Positions 53,922 through 63,956 of a DNA stretch of 64,000 nucleotides are shown in pieces. A model generated the notes under the pieces. It was not told where the DNA came from. It searched no databases and was given only the letters and a program-made list of their open reading frames with translations. The stretch covers positions 1 through 64,000 of the forward strand of contig NZ_QAJR01000033.1 in assembly GCF_003852545.1 (NCBI RefSeq), given 5' to 3'. The stretch is from Acidovorax sp. FJL06. Its GTDB lineage: Bacteria > Pseudomonadota > Gammaproteobacteria > Burkholderiales > Burkholderiaceae_C. Position numbers and translations under genes: made by a program. The stretch's first letter is position 1, and the number at the start of each line of letters is the position of its first letter.

Positions 53922-53923
53922 GG

Positions 53924-53945
53924 CAGCCCCCTTCGGAGGGGGCAA
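53924..53945. terminator. Hairpin after the Bug receptor gene
   Basis: GCCCCCTTCGGAGGGGGC forms a tight UUCG-capped stem right after the stop codon. There is no T-run, so it is a weak terminator candidate or a 3' mRNA stabiliser. Confidence 0.45.
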
Positions 53946-54001
53946 TGCGTTCCGTGTGATGATCCGCCCCAACATTGAACGGAACACCGCGAGCATCCTT
54001 T

Positions 54002-55492
54002 ATGGCATCCCCCTCCGACAACAGCATCAGCATGGCCCTGTTCTGCGACTTTGAAAACGTCGCCCTGGGCGTGCGCGATGCGCAGTATGAAAAGTTCGAC
54101 ATCAGGCCCATCCTGGAGCGCCTGCTGCTCAAGGGCAGCATCGTGGTCAAGAAGGCCTATTGCGACTGGGAGCGCTACAAAGGCTTCAAGGCCACCATGC
54201 ACGAGGCCAACTTCGAACTGATCGAAATCCCCCACGTGCGCCAGTCGGGCAAAAATTCGGCCGACATCCGCCTGGTGGTGGACGCGCTGGACCTGTGCTA
54301 CACCAAGTCGCACGTCAACACCTTCGTCATCATCAGCGGCGACTCGGACTTCTCGCCGCTGGTGTCCAAGCTGCGCGAGAACAACAAGCAGGTGATCGGC
54401 GTGGGCGTGAAGCAGTCCACGTCCGACCTGTTGATCGCCAACTGCGACGAATTCATCTTTTATGACGACCTGGTGCGCGAGAAGCAGCGCGCCCTGGCCC
54501 GGCGCCAGAACCCCGGCGCGGCCCCCGCGCCGCGCCGCACGCCCGAGGAAGAGCGCCACCGCAAGGAAACCCAGGAGGTGCGCCGCGCCCAGGGCGTGGA
54601 GCTGGCGGTGGAAACCTTTGACGCCCTGACCTCCGAGCGCGGCGACAGCGGCAAGATCTGGGCCTCGGTGCTCAAGGAGGCCATCAAGCGCCGCAAGCCC
54701 GATTTCAGCGAGGGCTACTACGGCTTTCGCACCTTTGGCAACCTGCTCGAAGAGGCGCAGGCGCGAGGCCTGCTGGAGTTTGGGCGCGACGAAAAGTCGG
54801 GCGCCTATGTGTTCCGCAGCCTCGGTGCGGCGGCGGGCAGCGCGCCGGATGCGGCGGGCCACGCCGAGGCACCGGCCGAGCGGCAGGGCGCGGCGGGCTA
54901 CTTCCGCCATGACTTCCACGCGGTGGCATCGGTGCCGGCGGATGCTGGTGGCGAGGGCGGCGGGCGTGGTGGCCGTTCGCGCGGGCGGCGCGGAGAGGGG
55001 GCTGCGCGTTCCGGGGCTCCGCAGCCTGCGGATGCACGGCCGGAGTTGTCGGCAGACGGCCGCGCCGAGCCGGCTTTTGATGCGCGCGACGAAGTGCTGC
55101 CCGAACGCCCGGGCGGCCGTTATTTCAACCAGCCAGCGCCTGTGTTGGCGCCCACGGGGGCCGGGGGCGGCGTGGAAGAGGGCGGGAGGACCTTGGCCAT
55201 CATCGAGCATGCCGAGGCATCGGAGCCTGCGGCACCAGCGGCGCGGGCCGAGCCCGCTGACACCGCGGAGGTAGAGCCCGCCGCTTCTGCCTCTGCCCCC
55301 GCTCCCCGCCGCACGGCCAACACGCCGCGCAAGGCCGGCGGGCGCAAAGCGGCCGGGGTTGCTGTGGAGCCCGGCCCGGATGCGCCCGCAGCCTCGGCGC
55401 CAGTGGCAGCATCGGCCCCCGCCCAGGCAGCCAAGGCCCCTGCACGCAAGCCACGCAGCACGGGCAAAAAAACTTCTGAACCTGCGGAGTGA
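54002..55492 (+). CDS. NYN-domain ribonuclease-like protein with OST-HTH domain
   Basis: A 496-residue protein. Residues about 10-165 form a LabA/DUF88-type NYN (PIN-like) domain: Asp16 and Asn19 in CDFENVALG, SADIRLVVDALDL and SGDSDFSPLV give the acidic metal-binding set expected of a ribonuclease. Residues about 195-265 match the OST-HTH/LOTUS RNA-binding fold (SGKIWASVLKEAIKRR, GFRTFGNLLEEAQARGLLEF). The remaining 230 residues are disordered, rich in Ala, Arg, Glu, Pro and Gly. The ATG at 54002 gives the family start; an upstream ATG-frame adds nine residues. It probably acts on RNA, with unknown targets. Confidence 0.87.
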   Translation: MASPSDNSISMALFCDFENVALGVRDAQYEKFDIRPILERLLLKGSIVVKKAYCDWERYKGFKATMHEANFELIEIPHVRQSGKNSADIRLVVDALDLCYTKSHVNTFVIISGDSDFSPLVSKLRENNKQVIGVGVKQSTSDLLIANCDEFIFYDDLVREKQRALARRQNPGAAPAPRRTPEEERHRKETQEVRRAQGVELAVETFDALTSERGDSGKIWASVLKEAIKRRKPDFSEGYYGFRTFGNLLEEAQARGLLEFGRDEKSGAYVFRSLGAAAGSAPDAAGHAEAPAERQGAAGYFRHDFHAVASVPADAGGEGGGRGGRSRGRRGEGAARSGAPQPADARPELSADGRAEPAFDARDEVLPERPGGRYFNQPAPVLAPTGAGGGVEEGGRTLAIIEHAEASEPAAPAARAEPADTAEVEPAASASAPAPRRTANTPRKAGGRKAAGVAVEPGPDAPAASAPVAASAPAQAAKAPARKPRSTGKKTSEPAE

Positions 55493-55514
55493 CCCCGCCT
55501 GCGGCGCGGCTGCT

Positions 55515-56324
55515 TTAGCGGCCCGCCAGAATCGCGCGCGCCACCTCGGCAAACCCGGCACCGCGCTCGCCCTGCGTCACGTAGCGGGGCAGGTGCTGCA
55601 ACTGCGGCACAAACCGCGCGATATTGGCCACGCCCACGCTGTGGGGGAAGTGCTGGAACATCGCCTGGTCGTTGCCCGAGTCGCCCACAAACACCCAGCG
55701 GTCCAACTCTTGCGCGAGGTTGCGGCCGAACAACTCGCGCACGATCCAGCAGGCGCCCTGCCATTTGTTGAAGTCTCCAAAACAACCGTGGATGTGGATG
55801 CTGCTCACCGTGGTCTGCATGCCCGCGCGCTGCAGCAGGGCCAGCACCTTCTGCACGGTGTCGGAGGAGTGCCGGTCGAACTCGGCGTAGTCAAAAGCCA
55901 GGTCGGTTTCACGCCCCGCGCTGTCGCGGCTCAGGGCCACACCGGGCACCTCGGCCGCCACCAGGGCGGCGATGTCGTGCATGCGGGCCCGGTTGGCCTC
56001 GCGTGTGGCGGCATCCTGCTGGTAGAGCTTGGTGGGCGGCGACTGGCGGCGTGGGCCCTGCACAAACGCCACCGCCCCGTTTTCCGCCACCATGGCGTCC
56101 ACGGGCCAGGCCACACCAGCAGGCCCGGCCATGAAGGGCTCGCACCAGCCAATCGGCCGCCCGGTGATGGGGACCACCACCAGGCCCGCCGCCTTCAGGT
56201 CGGTCAGGGCTTGGAGTGCATCGGGCGTGATGGCGCCTTCGGTGGTGAGGGTGTCGTCGATGTCGGTGAAAACGCCCACCAGGTGAGGGTGGGCTTCATG
56301 GGGCCAGAGGTTCAGGGATTGCAT
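55515..56324 (-). CDS. HAD-family hydrolase (Cof/mannosyl-3-phosphoglycerate phosphatase-like)
   Basis: A 269-residue HAD phosphatase of the C2-cap (Cof) class. The nucleophile motif is FTDIDDTLT (Asp21, Asp23), motif II ITGRP, and the C-terminal GDSGNDQAMF is motif IV. The substrate may be a phosphosugar; the resemblance to mannosyl-3-phosphoglycerate phosphatase is only to the subfamily. The ATG at 56324 (MQSLNL) fits; a longer frame reaches 56375 and would overlap prfC. It follows prfC by 47 bp on the same strand. Confidence 0.85.
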   Translation of the reverse strand: MQSLNLWPHEAHPHLVGVFTDIDDTLTTEGAITPDALQALTDLKAAGLVVVPITGRPIGWCEPFMAGPAGVAWPVDAMVAENGAVAFVQGPRRQSPPTKLYQQDAATREANRARMHDIAALVAAEVPGVALSRDSAGRETDLAFDYAEFDRHSSDTVQKVLALLQRAGMQTTVSSIHIHGCFGDFNKWQGACWIVRELFGRNLAQELDRWVFVGDSGNDQAMFQHFPHSVGVANIARFVPQLQHLPRYVTQGERGAGFAEVARAILAGR

Positions 56325-56371
56325 GCAGCGTATCCAGTGCCAAAGAGCACGGTGGTCTGAGGCGAAGTGGG

Positions 56372-58000
56372 TCAACCGGCCTTCTGCAACGCCAACCCCG
56401 CATGCTCCCGCAGCGGATGAAAATGAATCTTCGGAAACCGTTCCTGCGCCAGCCGCACGTCATACGGGCTGGTGCACAGGTACGCCAGCGTGTCGGCCGC
56501 ATCGTGCGCCAGGCGTAGCGGGTAGGCGTCGGTGAAGGCGCGCAGGTCGGCGGCGTTGTCGGCCGTGATCCAGCGGGCGCCGGTGTACTGGCAGCCTTCC
56601 AGGCGCACGTCGGCGTCATATTCGGCCTTGAGGCGGTGCTGCACCACTTCAAACTGCAGCTGGCCCACGGCGCCCAGCAGCATGTTGCCGCCGGCGTCGG
56701 GCTTGAAGACCTGGATCGCACCTTCCTCACCCAGCTGGGCCAGGCCCTGCTGGAGCTGCTTGGTGCGCAGCGGGTTCTTGAGCACCACGGTCATGAACAT
56801 CTCGGGCGCGAAGAACGGCAGGCCGGTGAACTGCAGGTTGGCGCCGTCGGTGATGGTGTCTCCGAGCTGCACGCCGCCGTGGGTGGTGAATCCGATGATG
56901 TCGCCCGCGTAGGCCTCTTCGACCGCCTCGCGGCGCTGGGACATGAAGGTCACGACCGAGGTGGGGCGCAGCTCCTTGGCGGTGCGCTGCACCTTGAGCT
57001 TCATGCCCGGCGTGTATTTGCCCGAGGCCACGCGCACAAAGGCGATGCGGTCACGGTGGTTGGCGTCCATGTTGGCTTGCACCTTGAACACCACGCCCGA
57101 GAAACCTTCGTCTTCGGGCTGGATGGTCTTCACGACGGGTTGCCGGTTGACTTCGAGCGTGCTCACGCGCGGGCCGGGGGGCGGGGCCATGTCCACCAGG
57201 GCGTCGAGCACCTCCATCACCCCGAAGTTGTTCACGCCGGAGCCGAAGAACACGGGGGTGAGTTTGCCGGCCAGGAAGGCCTCGTGGTCCCAGGCGGGCG
57301 ATGCACCGGTGGCCAGCTCCATGCTGTCCATGGCGGCGTCGAATTCGGCGCCGAAGCGCGCGCGCAGCGCGTCCACATCGGTGAGTGGGATGGATTCAAA
57401 GTCCTGCGGGCGGCGTTCGCTGCCCGACTCGAACACCGTCATGGTTTTCGTGCGCAGGTTGATGATGCCGCCGAAGGCCTTGCCCTGGCCCACCGGCCAG
57501 GTCATGGGGCAGCAGGGCATGCCCAGCTCACGCTCCACTTCATCCATGATGTCCAGCGGGTCGCGCACTTCGCGGTCCATCTTGTTCACGAAGGTGATGA
57601 TGGGGGTGTCGCGCTGGCGGCAGACCTCGATCAGGCGGCGCGTTTGCGCTTCCACGCCGTTGGCCGCATCGATCACCATCAGCGCCGAATCGACGGCGGT
57701 GAGCACACGGTAGGTATCTTCCGAAAAGTCCTTGTGGCCGGGCGTGTCGAGCAGGTTGACCACGTGGTCGCGATAGGCCATCTGCATCACCGACGAGGCC
57801 ACCGAGATGCCGCGCTGCTTTTCGATTTCCATCCAGTCGGAGGTGGCGTGGCGGCTGGCCTTGCGGCCCTTGACGGCGCCAGCGATCTGGATCGCGCCCG
57901 AGAACAGCAGCAGCTTTTCCGTCAGCGTCGTTTTACCGGCGTCGGGGTGGGAAATGATGGCAAAGGTGCGGCGGCGCCGGGTTTCGGGGGCGTAGGACAC
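56372..58000 (-). CDS. prfC: Peptide chain release factor 3
   Basis: A 542-residue translational GTPase that recycles class I release factors from the ribosome. The GTPase motifs are SHPDAGKTT (17-25), DTPGH and NKMDRE. The C-terminal domains contain AVGQLQFEVVQHRL, typical of RF3. Length agrees with the family (about 530). The start ATG at 58000 reads MSYAPETRRRRTFAIIS. It precedes the HAD phosphatase gene and may be cotranscribed with it. Confidence 0.96.
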   Translation of the reverse strand: MSYAPETRRRRTFAIISHPDAGKTTLTEKLLLFSGAIQIAGAVKGRKASRHATSDWMEIEKQRGISVASSVMQMAYRDHVVNLLDTPGHKDFSEDTYRVLTAVDSALMVIDAANGVEAQTRRLIEVCRQRDTPIITFVNKMDREVRDPLDIMDEVERELGMPCCPMTWPVGQGKAFGGIINLRTKTMTVFESGSERRPQDFESIPLTDVDALRARFGAEFDAAMDSMELATGASPAWDHEAFLAGKLTPVFFGSGVNNFGVMEVLDALVDMAPPPGPRVSTLEVNRQPVVKTIQPEDEGFSGVVFKVQANMDANHRDRIAFVRVASGKYTPGMKLKVQRTAKELRPTSVVTFMSQRREAVEEAYAGDIIGFTTHGGVQLGDTITDGANLQFTGLPFFAPEMFMTVVLKNPLRTKQLQQGLAQLGEEGAIQVFKPDAGGNMLLGAVGQLQFEVVQHRLKAEYDADVRLEGCQYTGARWITADNAADLRAFTDAYPLRLAHDAADTLAYLCTSPYDVRLAQERFPKIHFHPLREHAGLALQKAG

Positions 58001-58124
58001 AGGGGGGTTCCAAGAGGGATTGGGCTCGCTGCGGCAGGAGTCTGCGGCAGCTGGCGCGACAGGCGCGGGGCGCCGAATCGGCCGATTTTACCGGGCGAGC
58101 AGCCCAGCCCCCTCTGCCGCGTGT

Positions 58125-58901
58125 TCAGCCCGTTGGCGCCTGCGTATGGCGGGCGTACATCTTCTGCATGCCACCGATCCAGCGCTCGTAGTCCTGCCCC
58201 TTGTTGCGGAAGTACTGCGCCACCTCGGGGTGGGGCAACACCAGGAAGCGGCCGTCCTGCATGGCGGCCAGCACGTCGCCCGCCACCTGTTCGGGCGGCA
58301 GGATGCCGTCGTGCGAGGCCGAGCCGCCGTCGCCCGTGACCATGGCGGTCTGCACCGACTGCGGGCACAGGCAGGCCACGCCCACGCCCTTGCGGCCGTA
58401 GGCGATGCGCAGCCACTCGGCAAAGGCCACGGCCGCATGTTTGGTGACGGCATAGGGGGCGGATTCGACGATGGTCAGCAGCCCGGCGGCCGAGGCCGTG
58501 ACCAGGAAGAAGCCCTCGCCGCGCTCCACCATCTCGGGCACCACGGCGCGGGCGGCCCAGACATGGGCCATGCCGTGGATGTTCCACATCGCGTCCCACA
58601 GCGGGTCTTCCAGCTCGATGCCGCCCGGGCGGCCCAGGATGCCGGCGTTGGAGATGTAGGCGTCCACGCGGCCATAGCGTTCGCGGGTGGTGGCCACCAG
58701 GGCCTTGATGTCGGCCTCTTTGGACACATCGCAGCGCACGGCCAGGCCACCGATCTCGTCGGCCACCGCCTGGGCGGGTTCCAGGTGCAGGTCGGCCACG
58801 ACCACGGCGCGCGCGCCCTCCTGCGCACAACGCCGCGCGATGCTGCGGCCGATGCCGCTGGCGCCGCCGGTGACGATGACCACTTTGTCTTTTGCTTCCA
58901 T
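58125..58901 (-). CDS. Short-chain dehydrogenase/reductase
   Basis: A 258-residue classical SDR. The cofactor motif is TGGASGIGRS (about 11-20), NAGILG marks the NNAG position, Ser lies in VTASAAG and the catalytic Tyr/Lys in YAVTKHA. Asp after the second strand (VVADLHLE) favours NAD. Substrate is unknown. The ATG at 58901 begins MEAKDKVVIVTG. It is followed by prfC on the same strand after a 124-bp gap. Confidence 0.9.
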   Translation of the reverse strand: MEAKDKVVIVTGGASGIGRSIARRCAQEGARAVVVADLHLEPAQAVADEIGGLAVRCDVSKEADIKALVATTRERYGRVDAYISNAGILGRPGGIELEDPLWDAMWNIHGMAHVWAARAVVPEMVERGEGFFLVTASAAGLLTIVESAPYAVTKHAAVAFAEWLRIAYGRKGVGVACLCPQSVQTAMVTGDGGSASHDGILPPEQVAGDVLAAMQDGRFLVLPHPEVAQYFRNKGQDYERWIGGMQKMYARHTQAPTG

Positions 58902-59062
58902 CAGATGCTCCAGTTGCGGGAGGCGACAGTGTGGTGCGGCGCGCAGTCGTGGTCAGCCGCGCAGGAGACACCGGGCGCGGCGGCCCAGGCATGCTGTGAC
59001 GCACAAGCGATGAGCGCATGCGTCCACGCCTCCATCCAGGACCATGCCATCTCCGGCGGGCG

Positions 59063-60667
59063 TCACCCCATGCCGATGTGCGCGGCCCCCTGGCGAAACA
59101 GGGCGGCGCCCTGGGGGTCGAAGTGGAAGGCCGCCAAGAAGTCGTCGGCCTGGTAGTTTGGCAGTGCCTGACGTATTTCCGCCGCATAGCTGCGTGCCAA
59201 GTCGAGTGATCCCGCCAGTGCCAGGCTGTAGGCCGCAATGGCGCGGATGTGCGTGTGGGCGTTGGGGCGGGCCGCGGCCTGGACGGCCCAGTCCGCAGCC
59301 TCGTCGAACCGGCCCAGGCGCACCAGCGCAATGGCGCGGGCCCCCAGCATGCCGAAAAGCAACGGGTCGAAGGGGCTGAGCAGGCGCGCGTGGTCCGATG
59401 CGGCGATGGCCGCCTGCGGGTCGCCTGCCTGGGATTGGACAAAGGCCAGCGTGTAGTGCCCGAGCGCGAAGCTGGGGCTCAGGTGGATGGCCTGTTCCAA
59501 TTCGACCACGGCCGGGGCTTGCTGGCCGCGCAGCCACAGCGCCCGGCCCATGGCCCAGTGGGCCGCCGGGTTGCGGTCGTCAGCGCCCAGGCTTTGGCGG
59601 GCGGTGGCCAGGGCCAGGTCGCAGGCGGCTGCGCGTTCGGACCAGCCCTGGAAAGCGTTCTGGAAGTGGGTGAACGAGAGCCCGGCGTAGGCACGCGCGA
59701 ACGTGGGGTCCAGGCGCACCGCCATGGCGAAGAAGCCATGTGCACGCGCGTTGTCGGCCGGGTTGAAGCGGTACATGTGCCACAGCCCGCGGTGGTGGGC
59801 CTCCCAGGCATCGAGGGTGTTGGGCGGGCGCAGCAGGGCGCGGTTGCGTTCGGCCAGCTCGATCTCGCTGGCGGCGATGGCGACGATCTGGCTGCCAATG
59901 TCGTCGAGCACGGAAAAGGCGTCGTCCAGGGGGCGGTCGAAGATGTCGGCCCAGACCACGCGCGCGTTGCGGGCCTCGACCAGTTCGGCCGTCACCACCA
60001 GGCGCTGCGCGTGGCGGCGCACGGTGCCGCTCACGACATAGTCGACATCGAGCAGGCGTGCGGCCTCCTGCGGGCCCATGTCGCGTTCATGCAGCGCGAA
60101 CATGGTGCCCTGGGCGATGACGAACAGGCTGCGTAGCTGGGCCAGCCGGGTGATGACGTCATGGGCCAGGGCGTCGGCCGTGCCGCCGCGTGCACTGGCC
60201 ACGGGCGAGAGGTCGGCGAAGGGCATGACGGCGATGGAGGCGCGGTGCGGGGGCGTGTCGGCCTCGCTGGGCACGGGCGGCGTTTTGGTGCTGGGGCCGT
60301 CCTCCTGCCGGGGCGCTGGCGGCTCGTGTTCCGTGACCGTGGCCACGAAGCGGTAGCCGCGGCGGTGCAGGGTGGCAATGCAGGCTTGCTCCTCCCCGCT
60401 GTCCCCGATGGCCTGGCGTGCCGCCTTGATGCAACTGCTCAGGGCCGACTCGCTGACCACCTTGCCGGCCCACAACGCATCCAGCAGTTCCTGCCGGGTC
60501 ACGATGCGGTGGCGCTGCTGCACCAGGTAGACCAGCAGGTCGAACACCTGCGGCTCGACCTGGCGTGGCAACGCCTGGCGCCGCAGGGTGAACAGCCGGG
60601 TGTCGAGTTCACAGTCTCTGAAAGTCAGCAGCACGGGCCACTCCTTCACCGAAACAGCGGGGATCAT
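59063..60667 (-). CDS. Winged-helix (OmpR/CadC-type) regulator with TPR repeats
   Basis: A 534-residue protein. Residues about 12-105 form an OmpR-type winged helix (RQVEPQVFDLLVYLVQQR, VSESALSSCIKAARQAIGD, TLHRRGYRFVATV). Residues 130-275 are a TolB-like region of the kind linked to adenylate cyclase-type regulators (SIAVMPFADLS). The C-terminal half is TPR-like helical repeats (NPAAHWAMGRALWLRG, FALGHYTLAFVQSQAGD). Unlike CadC it has no transmembrane helix. I chose the ATG at 60667 (MIPAVS); an ATG at 60688 is an alternative. It diverges from the truncated hemoglobin gene and is a likely regulator of it. Confidence 0.83.
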   Translation of the reverse strand: MIPAVSVKEWPVLLTFRDCELDTRLFTLRRQALPRQVEPQVFDLLVYLVQQRHRIVTRQELLDALWAGKVVSESALSSCIKAARQAIGDSGEEQACIATLHRRGYRFVATVTEHEPPAPRQEDGPSTKTPPVPSEADTPPHRASIAVMPFADLSPVASARGGTADALAHDVITRLAQLRSLFVIAQGTMFALHERDMGPQEAARLLDVDYVVSGTVRRHAQRLVVTAELVEARNARVVWADIFDRPLDDAFSVLDDIGSQIVAIAASEIELAERNRALLRPPNTLDAWEAHHRGLWHMYRFNPADNARAHGFFAMAVRLDPTFARAYAGLSFTHFQNAFQGWSERAAACDLALATARQSLGADDRNPAAHWAMGRALWLRGQQAPAVVELEQAIHLSPSFALGHYTLAFVQSQAGDPQAAIAASDHARLLSPFDPLLFGMLGARAIALVRLGRFDEAADWAVQAAARPNAHTHIRAIAAYSLALAGSLDLARSYAAEIRQALPNYQADDFLAAFHFDPQGAALFRQGAAHIGMG

Positions 60668-60814
60668 ACGGCGCCCACCCCTCTCCATCAAACCCCCACA
60701 CCCTCCCCATTGCGGCGCCAAGCCATCCCGTGCGGCCGGGGGTATGGTTGCCTGCAGTGGCCCGGGCCATCCGGGCAGCGAAGGCAACACCTTCATGACC
60801 GAAAGGAGTTCACC

Positions 60815-61177
60815 ATGGGTACCACGCTTTACCAGCGGCTGGGCGAATCGGCGGGCATTGCCCGCCTTGTGGACGATGTCATCGCCGCCCACCTGGCCAA
60901 CCCCCTCGTCAAAGCCCGCTTCGAGAACGTCAAGGACCTGGAGCGCACCAGGAAGATGGCGACCGAGTTCTTCTGTGCCGGTGCCGGGGGGGCCCAGGCC
61001 TACACCGGCCGGGACATGCTCACGGCGCACAAAGGCATGAACATCAGCGAGCAGGAGTACCTGGCGGTCATGGATGACATCGTCGGCGCCATGGGCAAGA
61101 ACGGGCTGGACGATGGCACGAAGAACGAGGTCGTCGGCATTCTTTACTCGCTCAAGGGCCACATCATCCGCGTCTGA
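60815..61177 (+). CDS. Group 1 truncated hemoglobin
   Basis: A 120-residue haem-binding globin of the 2-on-2 type. The proximal His is His72 in TAHKGMNIS, and Phe36 fits the CD1 position. The GG motifs are recognisable near 58-59. At the B10 position, where most group 1 proteins have Tyr that stabilises bound O2, the alignment by eye gives Ile24, so ligand chemistry may differ. AAAGGAG stands 6 bp before the ATG. It is followed 17 bp later by a methyltransferase gene and diverges from a TPR regulator. Roles in NO or O2 handling are family knowledge only. Confidence 0.88.
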   Translation: MGTTLYQRLGESAGIARLVDDVIAAHLANPLVKARFENVKDLERTRKMATEFFCAGAGGAQAYTGRDMLTAHKGMNISEQEYLAVMDDIVGAMGKNGLDDGTKNEVVGILYSLKGHIIRV

Positions 61178-61194
61178 CCAGGGAGGCACCCCAA

Positions 61195-62040
61195 ATGGAC
61201 TCGCAATTTGAAAGCATCCGTGAACAGCAGAAAGCGTCCTGGAACCGGTTCTCCGCGGGCTGGAAGAAATGGGACGAACTGTTCATGGATTTCATGCGCC
61301 CGGTGGGCAATGAGATCATCCACCTGCTCGATCCGAAGGGCCAGGACGTGGTGCTCGATGTCGCGGCCGGCACGGGAGAGCCCGGTCTGACGATTGCCGC
61401 GCGCATTCCGCAGGGGCGGGTGGTCATCACCGATCTGGCGGCGAACATGCTGGAAATCGCCGGGGAGAATGCGCAGCGCCGCGGGCTGAGCAATGTGGAA
61501 ACCCGCGTGTGCGATGTGTGTGCGCTGCCTTTTGCGGACCAGAGCTTCGACGCCATCAGCTGCCGCTTCGGCTTCATGTTCTTCCCCGACATGGCCTTGG
61601 CCGCCCGGGAGATGGCGCGCGTGCTGAAACCTGGGGGGCGCGTGGCCACGGCGGTCTGGAACGTCGCGGAGAAGAACTTCTGGGTCACGGCCACCATGGG
61701 CGCGATCCACCGGAACATGGCCTTGCCTGCGCCGGTGCCGGGCGCGCCTGGCATGTTTCGCTGTGCCCAGCCGGGCTGGGGCGAGGCGCTGTTCGCGCAG
61801 GCCGGGCTGAAAAACGTGTCGGTCCGGGAGGTGGCGGGGCGGCTCGACTGCCAGACCGCCGACGTGTACTGGCATGCCATGACCGAAGTGGCGGCACCGG
61901 TGGTCGCTGCATTGGGCCAGGCCGACGACGCCACGAAAGAGAAGATCCGGGAAGAGGTCTACCAGGCCATTCAGCAGAAGTTTCCCGATGGCAAGGTCCA
62001 GATTGACGCCAGCGCACTCGTGGTTTTTGGCGAGAAATAA
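61195..62040 (+). CDS. Class I SAM-dependent methyltransferase
   Basis: A 281-residue methyltransferase of the UbiE/type 11 kind. Motif I is VLDVAAGTGEPG (about 53-64), an acidic residue that binds the ribose lies in VITDLAANML, and the FDAISCRFGFMFFPD segment is motif IV-like. The substrate is unknown. It lies 17 bp after the truncated hemoglobin gene and should be cotranscribed with it; AGGGAGG precedes its ATG. Its by-product, S-adenosylhomocysteine, is the ligand of the riboswitch and enzyme encoded next, though that proximity may be chance. Confidence 0.9.
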   Translation: MDSQFESIREQQKASWNRFSAGWKKWDELFMDFMRPVGNEIIHLLDPKGQDVVLDVAAGTGEPGLTIAARIPQGRVVITDLAANMLEIAGENAQRRGLSNVETRVCDVCALPFADQSFDAISCRFGFMFFPDMALAAREMARVLKPGGRVATAVWNVAEKNFWVTATMGAIHRNMALPAPVPGAPGMFRCAQPGWGEALFAQAGLKNVSVREVAGRLDCQTADVYWHAMTEVAAPVVAALGQADDATKEKIREEVYQAIQQKFPDGKVQIDASALVVFGEK

Positions 62041-62282
62041 ATGAAAGGGCGCTGCCGCGCCTGCACCGGTGAGCCCTGCGCATGCTGCGCCATGGGCACC
62101 GGTGCGTGCGCGCCTGGCGGTGGCTGGCACGCCATGCGCGCTGTCTCGCTGTCTGTGGGGCGGCGCTGCGCATCTGCGCCGCCGTGTTCCGGTCGCCCTG
62201 CGCGCACCGTGCACTCCCTCGTTTCACTGGGGCTCCAAGGGCCGGAGGCTGCGATGGGCATGGCGCTGGGTGCGCGAGTCCG
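62041..62282. other. Intergenic region upstream of the ahcY promoter
   Basis: About 240 bp with no recognised gene. The frame is open through to ahcY, but the sequence has no domain and its end is replaced by a riboswitch. Several short GC inverted repeats (GCGCATGCTGCGC) are present. Confidence 0.45.
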
Positions 62283-62288
62283 TATAAT
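62283..62288 (+). promoter_or_regulatory. Consensus -10 box of ahcY
   Basis: A perfect TATAAT stands 11 bp upstream of the riboswitch aptamer. The -35 region is not close to consensus. Transcription would start around 62295, just before the aptamer, which supports the assignment. Confidence 0.7.
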
Positions 62289-62298
62289 CGCCGTCCAT

Positions 62299-62369
62299 CC
62301 GAGGAGCGTTGCAGCGCCCCCAGCACAGGCGGGGCGTGAGGCTCGGAGTCATCTAGCAACGACGCTCAT
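62299..62369 (+). ncRNA. S-adenosylhomocysteine riboswitch
   Basis: The leader CCGAGGAGCGTTGC and the later GGCTCGG close the first stem (62299 with 62346), an internal GC stem-loop follows, and GCAACGACGCTC (62356-62367) pairs with GAGCGTTGC to make the pseudoknot. This is the known SAH aptamer organisation found before ahcY in beta- and gammaproteobacteria. Binding of SAH would raise ahcY expression so the inhibitor is removed. Confidence 0.88.
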
Positions 62370-62442
62370 CCACTTCTCGTGTGGTGAGCCTTGTCACTCC
62401 CCCGACCAGTGGTTTTTCAAACATGCTTTGGAGCACACCACC

Positions 62443-63879
<1,437 letters not shown>

Positions 63880-63894
63880 TCGAAGCCAGCGAGA

Positions 63895-63911
63895 GAGGGG
63901 GATGCCCCCTC
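63895..63911. terminator. Hairpin after ahcY
   Basis: GAGGGGG-ATG-CCCCCTC is a 7-bp stem 15 bp after the ahcY stop. The loop is three bases and no T-run follows, so it is a weak terminator candidate. Confidence 0.4.
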
Positions 63912-63956
63912 GCCACAGGCTTGAAACCCCGCTCGCGACCGGGCGGTGGTATGTAT

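Noticed and set aside
62041-62442. N-terminal extension of AhcY
   Set aside because: The frame is open, but it crosses the promoter and SAH riboswitch; AhcY from 62443 is already full length.
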